Of a DNA stretch of 64,000 nt, positions 26,091-39,533 are shown one piece after another. The notes below the pieces were generated by a model. The model saw only the letters and a program-made list of their open reading frames with translations, did not search any database and had not been told where the DNA came from. This DNA comes from Acanthacorydalis orientalis (lineage: Eukaryota > Arthropoda > Insecta > Megaloptera > Corydalidae), in the NCBI GenBank assembly GCA_034766995.1, contig CM068317.1, positions 29,820,501-29,884,500 of the forward strand, written 5' to 3'. Each line of letters opens with the position of its first letter. The stretch's first letter is position 1. The position numbers and the translations under genes were made by a program.

Positions 26091-27149
26091 AACTACTAAG
26101 ACAGCACATCAAAGGAATCATAGGGATAAAAAAAACATAATTATAAATTTTAGAATTAATTATTAAACAGCTTTTAAAATATTTGAAATGTTAAAGAAAA
26201 TCAAAAAAATATTGAATCGAGGCATTTTATATCAATTGCCCAACACCTGGCCAATTAAGAATTTCTTACGAGAAGTACTAAACAAATCTTTAATATAAGG
26301 TAATATCTACAGTTTATCTATCATGTATGATGTTTAGTTATGTTAGAATATTGCTATTGGTAGAGAAAGTCGTTTTTTTTTTTGTTACACTAAAATAGAT
26401 CATTTATTATCAGCAGTTTTTCCAATTTGCATAAAAGACATATCTACTTTTTCAAATATATCAAGAAAGTTTTTCTATCAAGAAGTTATCGCCAGAACAA
26501 ATTTATTGCCTATAACTATTTAAAAAGTGATTAATTAAATTAATTTAATACAAAATCTGCATATTGTTTGTGTGTATATATAATTGTGTTTATTACGAAC
26601 ATACAATTTGTTCGAATAAATAAATATTTTTATAATAGTTTTCGATTTGAATGCTTGATATATAATTGTATTTATTCAGGAATTACTTATACATACAAGC
26701 TGATAACATCTTAATGTGGTAAGCAGATTAATATCTTAAAGAGTAATTTGATACAGAACCTCACTAAAATATTTATAAATTATTCATTATTTAAAAAAAA
26801 TAGTTGAATATAGGGCTTCTTTAAAATGCATACAAAAATGATATTTAAATGATTTATTTACATTAAATTTAAAGTAATGTTAATACTAAATGTAAATATT
26901 AGTTATATAAAAACGAATCATTTCTATATCGGTTAAATTTTGTATTTATTTATATTAATAATTAATTAAATTTTTCAAGTTCTGTAAAATACAGCAAAAC
27001 TTTGTTTTTCTAAAATGATTATATTTACCATAAAGTAATGTTGATGTACTTTTTTGAAGGTTATTAAACACACACGTAAAATACATAAATTAATAATTTC
27101 ATTTTGAAAAAATTTAATAGAACATTAAAAAAATAAAAACATTTTTTTC

Positions 27150-27673
27150 CTATCGATCTATCACCTTCAGAGTGTAAGTAAATGAAACAAAGGTAATAAT
27201 ACGAAATGTAATGTTTATAAATAATTAACCTTATCAGAAGTTTGTAAAAAAAAATAGTTGGTACATGTAAGAGAGATAAAGACAAATTAAGTATCTTTTA
27301 ACGTATTAAAGTAGATATAAAATGCAGGGATACCATTAAATATATATTGTGCGGAATGAGTGAGATGGAGATACTGCGTTCCTGTGAAAAGTAAATCTTG
27401 TTTTCTGTCTTAAATAAGCTATTCATATCTGCAACGCTGCATTTATTCAATTTTTTGGCGTATAAAGATCTTCGCATGTACATTACATTAAAAATAGATG
27501 AAATTATGAAAATTTGATAATGAAAATTTATAAAACTGTCCGTTACGATTAAGAGTATGTATTTATTGTCATTTGTTTCACTCAAAATAGAGTAGACAAA
27601 AAGTAAAATATATTTTTTCTTATTCTGCCTTTTACTCGGAAAAAGTATACTAATGTATGTATTGTATAGTCAA

Positions 27674-27675
<2 letters not shown>
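27150..27675. repeat. long interspersed repeat E, copy 1
   Basis: Aligns in the same orientation with 41975-42570 over about 530 bp (CGAAATGTAATG, AATAATTAAC, CTTATCAGAAGT, TTGATAATGAAAAT, TATTTATTG, TATTGT.TAGTC.GTCTAT). Family unknown; a (TA)n array begins where it ends. Confidence 0.55.

Positions 27676-27769
<94 letters not shown>
27676..27769. repeat. (TA)n array
   Basis: 94 bp, at the end of repeat E copy 1. Confidence 0.95.
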
Positions 27770-27772
<3 letters not shown>

Positions 27773-27840
27773 TTCTATGATAATAAAGAATGAGTGGAGT
27801 GACAAAATAAAATCTTCACATGAATCTAAAATTAAATTAC

Positions 27841-27841
<1 letters not shown>

Positions 27842-27918
<77 letters not shown>
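27842..27918. repeat. (TA)n array
   Basis: 77 bp, only 72 bp after the previous array. Confidence 0.95.
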
Positions 27919-30399
27919 CTTAATATCGTTCAAGAAAACCAAATCAAAATTCTATTGTGACACTTGAAATTGGTTATTTTTGGACAGATTTTTAAAATCT
28001 GGTACATGTGGTACAAGCCTGGTCGCAGAAATATTATCACATACTCTTGAATATAATTCTAGTTGTTTTCACTTATTGCTTACTTAATAATGTATAATCT
28101 GAATTAAAGAATATATAATGATAGTAATTTATAATATTGACGAATGTCTTCATATAGATTTAGGACTAAACAGAAACTTGGGAGATACATGTTGGACGCA
28201 ACTACTGTAGTATATGATGTTAATTCATACATACAAAAAGTTTAGTCACGATATTTAATTATAAATGTGTATTATGGCTTCCTGGTCAACACTACTAAAA
28301 AGATTCCATAAAATAAAGAATATGATTTAAAAAAATAATATCCAGATATTAAAATTTCAAAACTCGATATTAAATTTTTCATTACTTGCCAAAATAATGG
28401 CTCTTCTTAAATTCATAATTGACATTTTGAAAATCAATTATATTAAAAAAAAAAAACTAAAAGAAACTGACACTAGTTAAAAATAAAATACAAAATAAAA
28501 TGGATTAGAATTAGAAACCTATGTTTTATATTTAAAATTAATCAAAAATCTGAGCGAGATTTAATGTAAGACAATATAAAAGGAAACAATAATCAGTTTG
28601 CAATTTTGATAAAAGAAAATGCTATGGCATGCAGAGTTTTATAATTTGTTTCAAATATTGGTTTGTTTTTTTTTTAAAAAAAAATTTAAATGTTAATTAA
28701 ATATAATCATATAATAATAATGTAAACAGTATTGTTTTTCAGAATTTTCAGTTTTATAAATCAGAGGATAATGAAAAGGGTTATAATAATTAAAAATAGT
28801 ATATTTCGTTTAACAATGTGTTATTTGTATTCTTACTATTTTTTATAATAGATTGATATCAATTGTATTTTTAATGATCATGTAATGGGATTAGTTAAGG
28901 CTTTTATTGGATAAATGTAATAATGTGTATATATAAACACGATAATTGTTCACTGACGATAATTTATGCACGCATTTAAAAAATATTGCTTTCTAAATTT
29001 GTATTTTTATCCAATCTTGTCGACAGCATTCGTTAACAGGAATTTTTTAATGTTTTATATTTAAATAGAGAAGTCATGGAAATAAAATCATTTCAGGGTC
29101 ATATTTATTATATAGACTTCATTTTATAAAGTTATATATATAACTATTAACTATTGGAAAGCTGAATTTCTCTATAATTATTTTAAATTACATTTATTTC
29201 ATTTTATTCAACTTGGTATTTTTTTTATATAAGTTGTTTAAGTTTTAATATTATACTGATTAGATCGGAGTAATAATTTGAATATTTCAATTTTTCAAGG
29301 AGTACTTGTAATTATATTTAATTATAAGACATTATATTTTTAATTCGGCCAAGAAATTAATTAATTGTAATTAATAATAATTATTATAATAGTTGTAATT
29401 AAAAACTGCTATACGTGCATGTAATATTTTATAAAAAAAAATCGCTACAATTATATAAATACGATTCGATTTCGTGACTTGTTGCAAAAGTAAATTAATA
29501 TTTTTATATTAGCAGTTTTCAATTAGATCCCAGTATCGACGAGAACGTTTGTTCGTTTCAATTCCAATTTAAATTTTTAATACAGTTTGAAGCGTAAATA
29601 TTTTTTTTTTTAAAATAGAAAATAGTCATGATTCATACATTATACATGTCTTATGCATTTATATTATGAAGAAAAATCTTGATTTAAGTAGTCATTTTTT
29701 TAAGTCTCTCACTTGGAAAAGAAACAAAATGTTATATAAATATGTAAAAAATAAATCTGCATAACATTTGTATTGTTCTTTAATTGCACTTTTTTATTTT
29801 CACATTTATTGTTCGTTCTTGTTTTCTGTGTAATACACTCAGTATATATCAACAAATCATTTCCTCGTTGTTATAATTGTCTTGCCAAACTTTTTTTAAT
29901 GTTTTCGTTCAACTAATCTCTGTAAGAATTACTCATTTTGCATAGAATTATTTTAAGTAACTTTTCCAAATTTAACTCGTCGTAAAACACACATACAAAA
30001 AATGTTATACTTGTTTTATTTTACGTTTTTGTATTTTAAATCATCTTGATACATTTTCTAAAAATAAACGAATACTCCAAATTTACTATAGATGTCGGAA
30101 TGTTGTAAGAGATACACGTTTTCTTATAATTTAAATTACAGTTTTAAGTAATGAATATTGTCCATTAGATATTGTTTTATTTATTCATTAAATCATATAT
30201 AAAAAAATGGTTTTCAGTGTTTAGTTGGAATTTTTATAGATATATTTTACAGTTGTGGCAAAACAGGTTAAGTTTAAGTTATTTTTAAAATTTTCACTCA
30301 CTCTACCAACGACAAAAATATTGTTCTGATCCAAAATGTTCGATAAATGAATTTTGATTTGTTGCTTTATACGTATTTTGATATCAATCAAAGTACAGG

Positions 30400-30605
30400 G
30401 AAAAAAACATATTTTTCTACTTTGACGCTGTGAAGATGTTGACATTTCTACCGAAAGGAAATAACATGCTGTGCAAGAATTACAAATGATCAGCAATCTA
30501 CTTATTGAACATTTTTGATCAGAGAAAGTCTTATGTGGTTTTGTAGGGCTAATGAAAATGAATTTAACTACAATTCCAGGATTATATTGTGACATCTTTT
30601 TCAAT
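30400..30605. repeat. FB1 foldback repeat, half copy
   Basis: Right arm: CTTTGACGCTGTGAAGATG, TTATTGAACATTTTTGATCA, GTGGTTTTGTAGGGCTAATG and AGGATTATATTGTGACAT. Confidence 0.6.
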
Positions 30606-30849
30606 TTTTCCTAAGAAATAAATAGATAATTAATTTTTATATCACAAAACATGTCATATTGCATTTTTATCTACCATCCTTTTCGTAAACAAAGAACTGA
30701 AATATTCAAAGTTGTTAACAAGTGCATTAATTATATTAAGTTAATATGTGATTGTTTGATGTAATATTTTATAGACCGCTTTATGTGAGACTGGCCACCA
30801 AGCTGTATCGACGTTAATAAAATTCCATCCCAAGACCCGTCGGTTATTA

Positions 30850-31450
30850 GTTTGTTATACAAGTCATTAGCCTACGGTCACGTTAAATCATGTGAATATA
30901 ATGTATATGCATTTTGCATATACATGTGTGTGTATACGTGCGTTAAGCACATAATTACATGCACGCATATACAAATACGAATGCGTGCGTGTGCAATTAA
31001 CAATGTAGCACCGGATGTGATTAGCGACACCTGTGGCGGGAAAGGCAGTGCTGATTTTGCGCCCCGCACACTATCTCTCACACATGCGGCCCAAGGAACG
31101 TTCACAGACGGATTTAAATATATACGTACGAGTCGATATTACACACATGAAACATCCACGATACGTACATACATGCATACAGACAGACAGACACACGAGC
31201 CACAGGCCAGACAGAAAGAAGTCTTGGCTCGAAATAAACACGCTGCTTATATATCGCACTACACACAAATGCAGACGTTATGTCTGTCCATACACTCGGT
31301 CATGTGTTTATTTATACGAATCTGCGATGCTGATGGTAACCCCTTCACACCTCGCCGCATGAAATGTGCCGCATGTGGTCGGAAAGTATGTTTCGGTTTA
31401 ATCATGTTTGGAGACAGGTCCAATGTACATATATACGTGTAGACATGCAC
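30850..31450. other. GC-richer island in tkv intron 1
   Basis: About 600 bp with many CpGs, alternating purine-pyrimidine words (gcgtgcgtgtgc) and several CA/CATA tracts. The plus strand is open for 196 codons, but the translation has no recognisable domain and low-complexity stretches, so it is probably not coding. It is a candidate regulatory island. Confidence 0.3.
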
Positions 31451-31654
31451 GCGTAAATTGGATTTTTCCCGGTGATATCGTGTTTTTATGTAACAGAAAA
31501 TTTATTACACTTTAACCCTGATAGTTATACAAATATCATATCATACCACTTTACTTTTATGTCACTCGATCACAATTAATTATTTAAAAATATATTACAC
31601 CTCCGATCTTTTATTAGAAAGAAATGTAATGTTTTATAATTGAAAATGGAAGTC

Positions 31655-31875
31655 GTTTTGTTATAACTGACTAAATTCACTTTTACAAATAAATTCTTTT
31701 CTCATCCTACAGATTAAAAAAAAACATCTAGTCAAAAATGTTGAATAAATGATTATTGATCATTTTTGATTAACGGTACTTAATGAACACTTACTTAATT
31801 GAACATTTTGACGAAAGTTTGTAACTTATGCGGCAAGAAAGTAATTAATTTGTGAAAATGTCAATATGATTTTGT
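31655..31875. repeat. FB1 foldback repeat, short middle
   Basis: Left arm AAATTCACTTTTACAAATAA to AATGATTATTGATCATTTTT, then a short middle and right arm TTGAACATTTTGACGAAAG to AATTAATTTGTGAAAATG. Confidence 0.65.
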
Positions 31876-32571
31876 CCAGTATAGAAAATGAAATGAGTTA
31901 ATAAACAGTTGCCTTATTTAAATTTTCCCATTAATGTCAAGTATATTTTTTTATTAACAATACACCGAATAAACATCAAATACTCTGAGTACAATAACGC
32001 TAAAACTGCTGATTTTCATACTTGTACTCATTGTTATAATCTTCATTTCGAAACCGTCCGATCTGTTATTATAAATGACTCAATAGTATAAATAAGAACG
32101 ACTTATTTTAGCATTTAAACATTCCTAATGTAGTAAATTTTATTTTTGTTTACTTTTTCACCTGCACTCTCATACTTTAATTAGTAGTTGATAAAGGTAA
32201 ATCTAGTTATTCAAGCATAAAAAGATCTTTGATTGAATAATACATTAGAAATTTATAATTATTACAGTTATATAATTAATAATTATGTATAATGTTATCA
32301 TTTATTAGGGCTTTAAACATTCAACCGGTCATTTTTCAATTGTTTAAAAATAATCTGTGTAACTAATACTTCACACCCTATTGTAATAAATTGTTCTGTA
32401 TTTCATTTACTCCCTCTAACACTATTTTTTTTTTATTTTTGTAAAAGGAAACATTTTTCATGCTCTTAATATTGATTTAAATCAATAAAATACAGGAATC
32501 AGTATTTATCACTGATTAACTATACTGATAATACAATATTTATTTGATATAATCTTTAGTTACGAATAGTA

Positions 32572-33126
32572 TTAGGTTGGTAGAAAATTAATTGCGATTT
32601 ATGACGTTCAAATTCATGTACATTTTTTAATTTAAGTGGTTTCAAATGGTTCAGAGCTGTTGGATGACTAACCTCTAACTTTTGTTCAAGCTCTCAAATT
32701 GTTGTACGTGGTTCTGATTCAACTAACACTTTAGTTGCTCGTTATGAATCGAAGAAGGGCGCTCGCCACATTCTTCATTTTCAACGCTCTCATCCCCAGT
32801 ACGAAATTTTTGCAACCACTTTTGCACCGTACGTTCCTTAACAGTATCCACACCCAAAGCATCGTTTAATTTACAAGCATTTTCTGCAGCTTTACCACTC
32901 GAACTCATACAAAAAAATGCTTCTTATTTGCTTCTTTTCCATCTTTAATTCAATAGCCCAATTTGAGGCAAAATTAATAATAAAACCAAAGTAGATGTTA
33001 CAAAAGTACATACCGAAAAATGCACTTTAAAATGATATTAACATCAACACGATGAAATGACAATTTCTTTGAAAAAAGATTAGAATTCAGAAAATAAAAA
33101 CTACACTTATTTACCTACCAACTTAA
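32572..33126 (-). mobile_element. internally deleted mariner element C, 555 bp
   Basis: Classic mariner termini: TTAGGTTGGTAGAAAATTAA at the left and the complement of TTAAGTTGGTAGGTAAATAA at the right, each flanked by a TA (32570-32571 and 33127-33128). The interior keeps only the DNA-binding half of a transposase. Confidence 0.85.
32632..32942 (-). pseudogene. mariner transposase N-terminal (HTH) remnant
   Basis: Starts MEKKQIRSIFLYEFE at 32942, then a 2-base loss, then KAAENACKLNDALG..RTVQKWLQKFRTGD, an acidic GERPS linker, a 1-base slip after NEQLK, then VLVESEPRTTI, a TGA stop, and ELEQKLEVSHPTALNHLK. These are the two helix-turn-helix motifs of mariner transposases in the right order. 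The catalytic DDD domain is missing. At least two frameshifts and one stop make it non-functional as transposase. Confidence 0.85.
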
Positions 33127-33597
33127 TACATTTCTAACATTTTGTCTTCTTATTTTTATAAAGTGTATATGTCTACAATTCTATAATTATGTACATTTAC
33201 TATTAATAAATTCATACATGTTAAAATCCCTATCGAACATAGATGTGCAGATCGTGTAACCTGCAAAAGATAGCTCATTAATTAAAGTAATTTTTAGGTA
33301 ATAAAAAATGGAGTTTCTAAAAAATGTCATATATGATGCAAATCTTTTTTACAAAAAAATATGTTTAAACTTTTCATACATTACTAGATAAAATGTTATT
33401 TATAAAGATTTCATATGATAATACAAGATTTCGTTGTTAATAATAGAAGAAAAGTGTTTCATATATGGTTTTTCTATCCGAACTGTCGTTAATTTCAATA
33501 ACTATGTATGTTTTTATAAGAAAATAATTTTCTTTTTTGTTAGTCTTCATCAATTTAATTCTTAAAAATGAGAATCCGCGTTTGGGAATCAAAAAGG

Positions 33598-33614
33598 TAT
33601 ATATATATATATAT
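33598..33614. repeat. short (TA)n array
   Basis: 17 bp. Confidence 0.9.
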
Positions 33615-33931
33615 TAATCAAAATTAATGACAATTATATATTTCGGCCTGCAATAATTTGTCCATAAATGAGGATAACATTATCATTATAGGGCGGTGAA
33701 GATTTTATTCCCGCCATTTGATCCCATCTGTGCAGTATGTCAGATTATTAATAAAATACCATTATTTTTCAATGTTTTATATCCTTCGTTAAATCATTAA
33801 GTTTTATTTTTAATTTTACGGTCGTATTTTCATTACTTTATTGCCCAATTTTAATTCTGTGAAGAAAGTTTCTATCAATACAGGTAAAAACATAGTCAGA
33901 AATAATAAAAATTGGGTCTCAAAGTGAGTCT

Positions 33932-33934
<3 letters not shown>

Positions 33935-34006
<72 letters not shown>
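33935..34006. repeat. (TC)n(TA)n compound array
   Basis: TC to 33966, TA after; same junction as at 15058. Confidence 0.95.
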
Positions 34007-34009
<3 letters not shown>

Positions 34010-34082
34010 AGCAATAAAAAGAAATGAGACGAATGAACTAAATTCTCGTATTTAATTCATGCACGTAAACAAACTTACATAC

Positions 34083-34084
<2 letters not shown>

Positions 34085-34118
<34 letters not shown>
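34085..34118. repeat. (TA)n array
   Basis: 34 bp, left border of the CpG-richer island. Confidence 0.95.
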
Positions 34119-34120
<2 letters not shown>

Positions 34121-34129
34121 TCGGACAGC

Positions 34130-34555
34130 GAACCGCCGATCCACAATATTTACTCTATTTCGGTCTTATATTTCGCAACATCGGTGTCAACGCGTTCGAA
34201 AAACGAACGATTCAGCCGCGTCTGGTGATAGACGATGTATCTATTCATAGATGAGAATGCGCTGCGACTAGACAAGCGTGACCCCGCTCGTCTGACCAGT
34301 TGAAATATAGTGCGTGTAACCGCCAGACGATTCAAATATAAACAACGCACACGCATGACCACAACATACAATTTCAATACACGAAATTCGTCCGATGTAC
34401 GTGCGAAAATTCTTGTTTTGATGTTTTTTCTTTTGCGAATTACGTGTAACGCCGAGGCTGTTAAAAGCACATACAGAAATTTTGTTCGTGCACGATCGAT
34501 CGGATTGGCGGTCTCAACTAGATCGATCCAGATTTTGTTATCATGAAAAAATGAT
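34130..34555. other. CpG-richer island in tkv intron 1 with long open frames on both strands
   Basis: A marked composition change. The minus strand is open for 136 codons (34150-34560) and the plus strand for 78 (34310-34546). The plus frame contains a hydrophobic run ILVLMFFLL that resembles a secretion signal, followed at 34443 by T|GTAACG, a weak donor in phase 1. Spliced to exon 2, that would keep the tkv frame. No known domain is recognised in either frame. It may be an alternative first exon, an enhancer, or neither. Confidence 0.25.
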
Positions 34556-37384
34556 TTCATTTCATCTAATCTTCACTTTTACAAATAGCCAATTAAATCG
34601 ATAATTAAATGGTAAAAAATGTCTGTTGTGTTTTAATCTTGTTTTAAATCGTTGCGATAGCATATTATTTTTTTTTATCGTATCAATTACTCAGTTGCTT
34701 ATTTAAAAAGATTTTTGTTAGAAATTATTTATCAAAGTTAATATTTGACTAGATTAATCTGTATTTATGTCTATTTAAAAATTAAAACCATTTGAAACCA
34801 TTCCTTTAACCAATTTAAAACGTTATTTTCAAAGAATAATAAAATATTCTGTATAAAAAATATTTCTAAATAAAAACCAAGTTGAGTGTATTTTTAACAA
34901 AACGTTTGATGTTAATTTACTTGAATAATCTGTACTTAATGTCGCATTCAGTATTCCCATCCCGCATTCCATGTTTTCTCAAAATAGTTTTCAGAAAGGT
35001 ATTACCGAAAGAAAAATTAACTGTGGGTGAATCATTGATGTTGTCGAAAGAGACTTTAATTAGACAATATTAACTTTTCTGACAGTTTTTTTAATGATAT
35101 ATTAAATGAAAGTAGAAATAAAATAAGATAATTATCCTGAGAGCTGATAAACTATATGGATAGATGATATTGAACTACAAACAGTAAGCACTTAATAAAG
35201 AAGAAATTTGAGATTTAGAATCTTCCCAACGCCCAGGAAATAAATGTTAGTGGACGAAATTCGAGATAAAAGGTTCGAAAAAATATAAAAGAATATACAA
35301 ACGAGAATAAAGTGAATTAAAATAAATGTCAAGAAAGACGTCATGTAGATGCGTAAAGGAACTGAGATAAATATCACACAGTTTATAATTAAATTATAAT
35401 AGAGGACGAGAAGATTTTTTTTAATTTGGTTTTATTATAGAAAAATTCTGTTAACTTTTGTGTAATTTGTTATTGTATTGTATTTTTTATATTTGTAATT
35501 ATTCATAAAGGTTATTTAAAATGATAGGGTTGGTTGAGTTTGGGCGTATGCGAATATAAAATAAAATATTCAGAGGTATAGGATAATATTTAAAATAGAA
35601 ATGGGTTCTCGGAAAAGGGAAGGTGTCCTGATGGACTAGCATGATATTGCAGTTTTTCTTTTGAAGATAGAATAATATAAATTAAAAGTAATTTAAGAAA
35701 AATATTATGGGTGTAGTTACAATTAATAATCGGACCGTATTGATAGGATTGGTTTATTTACATCCAGATATTTCTGTCATAAATAAACATGAGCTGTTTT
35801 TTTTATCAGAATGGAAAAAGTATGTAAATTGGTACTAAAATATCTTCAAACAGAATTATTTAGAAACATTTAAACTGGAAAACAAGAAAGAACCCCAAAC
35901 TATATACAAATATAAAACTGCAATAACTAAAAAAGAAAGTAACGGTTTTAATGCGAATAAACATGTTTCAAACTAAATTTTAGTTGTACTAATGTAGTGT
36001 TTTCTATGTTTATGTATTTTTATAAGATGATGAGCTTGTGAAGATACGTAAATAAGTGTAATAATAGAACATGAATTTATTTCAATATGATTTATAAGAA
36101 TCTGCTTAATGTACTGAAAAATAGTGCATCGTTAAAGGGTTAAAGATAAATCGTATGAAATAAAATGTAAACAGAATAATAATTTAGAAGAGAACGAAGT
36201 AAGGTGAAAAGACAAGTTTATAATGTCGTGAACACACGTTCATAATTAAATTGACTGTGTATTTAATATGGAAATGTGTGAATAAAATCAGTCATAAAGA
36301 AGTTGATTATTAGTTCGAAACTATTTAGCGGAAGCGAAGTTTTCAAGGTAGAAAACATACAAATTGTTGTGTAATCTAATAAGTTAGAAAGATAAACTAT
36401 TCTAATTAAGTTAATAGAAAGTAAATACCTCTAACCGGACTAAAAACTCAGATGTGCTACGCATACAGAAAGGAAGATATTTGAAAAAGACGTTTAGAAT
36501 GAGTTCTAGAAAACCAACTTGTTTACAAATACATATAGAGAAAGTTAGTTAAATAAAATGGGAGTGAATTCAATGTATATTGTTGTATTTTATTCCTGTA
36601 AATTTTCATTAATTAGATTGTTGTTAATCGCTTATACTATTTTATAAATTCAAGATTACACTTTTACAAAATTAATTTTACAAAAAATAACTAAAACGGT
36701 GTACAGTCTTATATTTATGACCTATTAAATGCCTAACAGTGAAATGATACTACCACCAAAAAAGGGTTGAATATATTAAATATTATAATTTTTATGAGTC
36801 CATTGTTTAAAAAAAGGAATGGTGAGGGTGAATGTGAGCGGGTATCTTTAGTGAAAAACATTTTTACTAAATCATATAAAGAAAGATGTATTATAAATGT
36901 TTATAATCTACTAATATGAATATTTAATTTTAAAACAGTCAGTATTAATAATTCTATAAGTAAAATTTACAAAAAAAATGTATGTATCGTGCAATATATA
37001 ATTTTTTTAAGAACGGTTTTGAAATCTAATCAGCAGTATGAACATTTCTCTTAAAAATGTTATCAAAAAATTACATACAGCCTCTCAATACAATATTTAC
37101 ATTGTCCCAAATATTATTTACATACATTTAAGGATCGAATTGTTCATAGTGTGAACCAAGATTATATTTAGAATCATAAAATCCACATTGAGGTTATTTA
37201 AATTTTGTATATGTTACAAACGGTTTTTATAAAACGCTTAAACTTTTGTGATTCATGTCAGTTACTTTTTCAGTCTAACAGTAATTTTATTAAGCTCTTA
37301 TGCAGAGACATGTCACTTCTTTTAAAAACGAATATTTCTCTTCCTTCACGAATCAAAAACATTTTTTTTATTGTTACTTATACC

Positions 37385-37605
37385 CATTCCACTGTCGATG
37401 CCGTCCTTTCAGAGCGCTAAGGTACAGAAGAAGCTGTATTTTGTGCATCACCATCAAAACGCGCATACAAAACATTCAAAAAACGTCCAGCAATCATTTA
37501 TCGAACATTTTAGATTAGATTTTTTTATTTGTTTAGTGGAGCGAAAGAAAAATTCACTTTTAGCGCTGCAGTACCAAAACTAACTGTATTGTAACAATTG
37601 TCTTT
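37385..37605. repeat. FB1 foldback repeat, half copy
   Basis: Right arm and part of the middle: GATGCCGTCCTTTCAGAGCG, TTTATCGAACATTTTAGATT, AAAAATTCACTTTTAGCGC and TAACTGTATTGTAACA. Confidence 0.6.
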
Positions 37606-37906
37606 TTAAATTTTAATTATATTGTAACTAAAACAGGAACCAAAGAATTCGTTACAGGTGAATGTACAAGATAGTAAGACTAGTTATACATCTATTCTTA
37701 CATTGTGGGTCAGTAATCGAGATAAAATTTAATAACAAGTTAACTCGAATTAGTATCCAGAGAAATTAAAAACTGATTTATTAACACTGTCTTAAATAAT
37801 AGCACATATTTTAACTATAATTAAGTAAGAGTTTAAAATATGTAAAATAAGCGTTGCAAATTCCAGATTTGGCCTCATAAATGGTGACATATTAAATAGA
37901 TATATT

Positions 37907-37909
<3 letters not shown>

Positions 37910-37962
<53 letters not shown>
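37910..37962. repeat. (TA)n array
   Basis: 53 bp. Confidence 0.95.
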
Positions 37963-37966
<4 letters not shown>

Positions 37967-38388
37967 ATTAGAAATTATTTATGTAGATATCTAATCTTTA
38001 ATTATGAATGTAAATATTGATATTCCAAACATTACAAAATAACTACTTTTATGACAGAATTTACATTTTAGGACAAATGTATTCATTTAACATTAATCGT
38101 TTAATTATGAACGAAAATGTTAATCAAACTAATAAACAATATTTTACTTATATATCCTTTAATGTTTTTAACGAATCCTGAAATAGAAAATATTGAGAGC
38201 GTTACTAAAATGACTATTTACTATTTTAATGTTTTTACTACAAAAATATAAAGTTAATAATTACTTATGACAAGATTTTCTAAGAATTTATAGTAATAGT
38301 ATAGAATTTAAATGACCTTTTTTGAAGGGTCATTTTTTCTGAACATGTTGAAATAATATTACTCATATAGGCGAGTCGCTATTGGTAT

Positions 38389-38396
<8 letters not shown>

Positions 38397-38458
<62 letters not shown>
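38397..38458. repeat. (TA)n array, left of LINE scrap
   Basis: 62 bp. Confidence 0.95.
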
Positions 38459-38460
<2 letters not shown>

Positions 38461-38465
38461 GTATT

Positions 38466-38561
38466 TGGAAATCAGTGAAAAATAGAGGCATTCAATCGTA
38501 CAAAATGGAAAATCATGGAAGGAGGGCTTCATCCGGCAGTGGATTGACAGGTTGATGTTGA

Positions 38562-38563
<2 letters not shown>
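38466..38563 (+). mobile_element. LINE 3' end fragment
   Basis: About 100 bp whose translation [17 protein letters not shown] followed by a short tail resembles the C-terminus of insect non-LTR retrotransposon proteins. It is 5'-truncated, as dead-on-arrival LINE copies usually are. (TA)n arrays lie on both sides; the right one could derive from the element's simple-sequence tail. Confidence 0.45.

Positions 38564-38624
<61 letters not shown>
38564..38624. repeat. (TA)n array, right of LINE scrap
   Basis: 61 bp, could be the element's grown tail. Confidence 0.95.
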
Positions 38625-38629
<5 letters not shown>

Positions 38630-38689
38630 CATATGAATTAAATAAATTTAGGTTGTACCGTGAATAAAAAATGTATTTAAAAGATTAAT

Positions 38690-39300
38690 CATTTTACCCG
38701 CAATATTTCTTTGGGAAAATTCGATTCGGAAACATTCCATATGAAAATACATTCTGATTGGTCAGTTGCATATTTATAAACCGGGATTTTTTTAAAAACA
38801 TATTGATGGACACAACCTTCCGCCGTAGCATGCACGCACACACACATTCGATGTACAAAATGTGTATGTGTATGACGGTAAACATGAAATCGACCATAAT
38901 GTATTTTTGGCTAACCGAGTCACAAATTCATGGAATGTTGTCGTATTTGAACGGATTTATGTTATAAAAATATTTATGTATGGCGATGAGATCGCAATGC
39001 ATATAATTCGTACTGAGATACATGTGAAAACTTTGTTTTAATTAGATTGCATGCAGGCGCAGTGTACGATGTATACTGGTAATCATTGTTTGAGAACGTT
39101 GACGTCACGGCATACATGCATGCATGCATACACTCACACACACACATATGTTGCGGTTTGGATCGCGAATTGCTCATTCACGCGTTATTTGTATGTCATC
39201 GCTTACAACTGTGGAAACTGATATCGTTTTCACGGGTCTCCGATTACACAATATTTACATTTGATACAGTACGACATGTTAACCGACAATGAATCATTCA
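38690..39300. promoter_or_regulatory. intronic island with a perfect CRE
   Basis: Unique sequence with a full palindromic CRE, TGACGTCA, at 39100-39107, an inverted CCAAT-like ATTGGTCA near 38757 and a Runx-like TGCGGTTT near 39151. It is flanked by CATG and CA tracts. The motif grouping suggests an enhancer, but single motifs of this kind also arise by chance. Confidence 0.25.
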
Positions 39301-39533
39301 TTCAATTTATAAAAATTAAAACTGCGAGTTTACAAGCAAAATGACAATTTCAATTAGGTAATTCGGAGTGTAGTGTACAATTTTATCAACTGGAATCAAT
39401 ATAATTTCTGTAAATATGTTTTAAGTTTCAATAATGTTATAAACAAAGAATAAACATAAATATGACTTCTTGGATCTTTTGTATTGCATACACTCTATGG
39501 AAGTAATGTCTGTTGGCTATATATTATTTTATT

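Noticed and set aside
30852..31442. 196-codon plus-strand frame with a CAACGRKVC zinc-knuckle-like piece
   Set aside because: Lies in a CpG and CA-repeat island, overlaps open frames on both strands, and lacks a complete metal-binding pattern or any family resemblance.
32723..32908. Intact 61-residue protein starting at the ATG at 32908
   Set aside because: The ATG is out of frame with the real mariner start at 32942; a 2-base loss creates the apparent start, so it is a pseudogene fragment.
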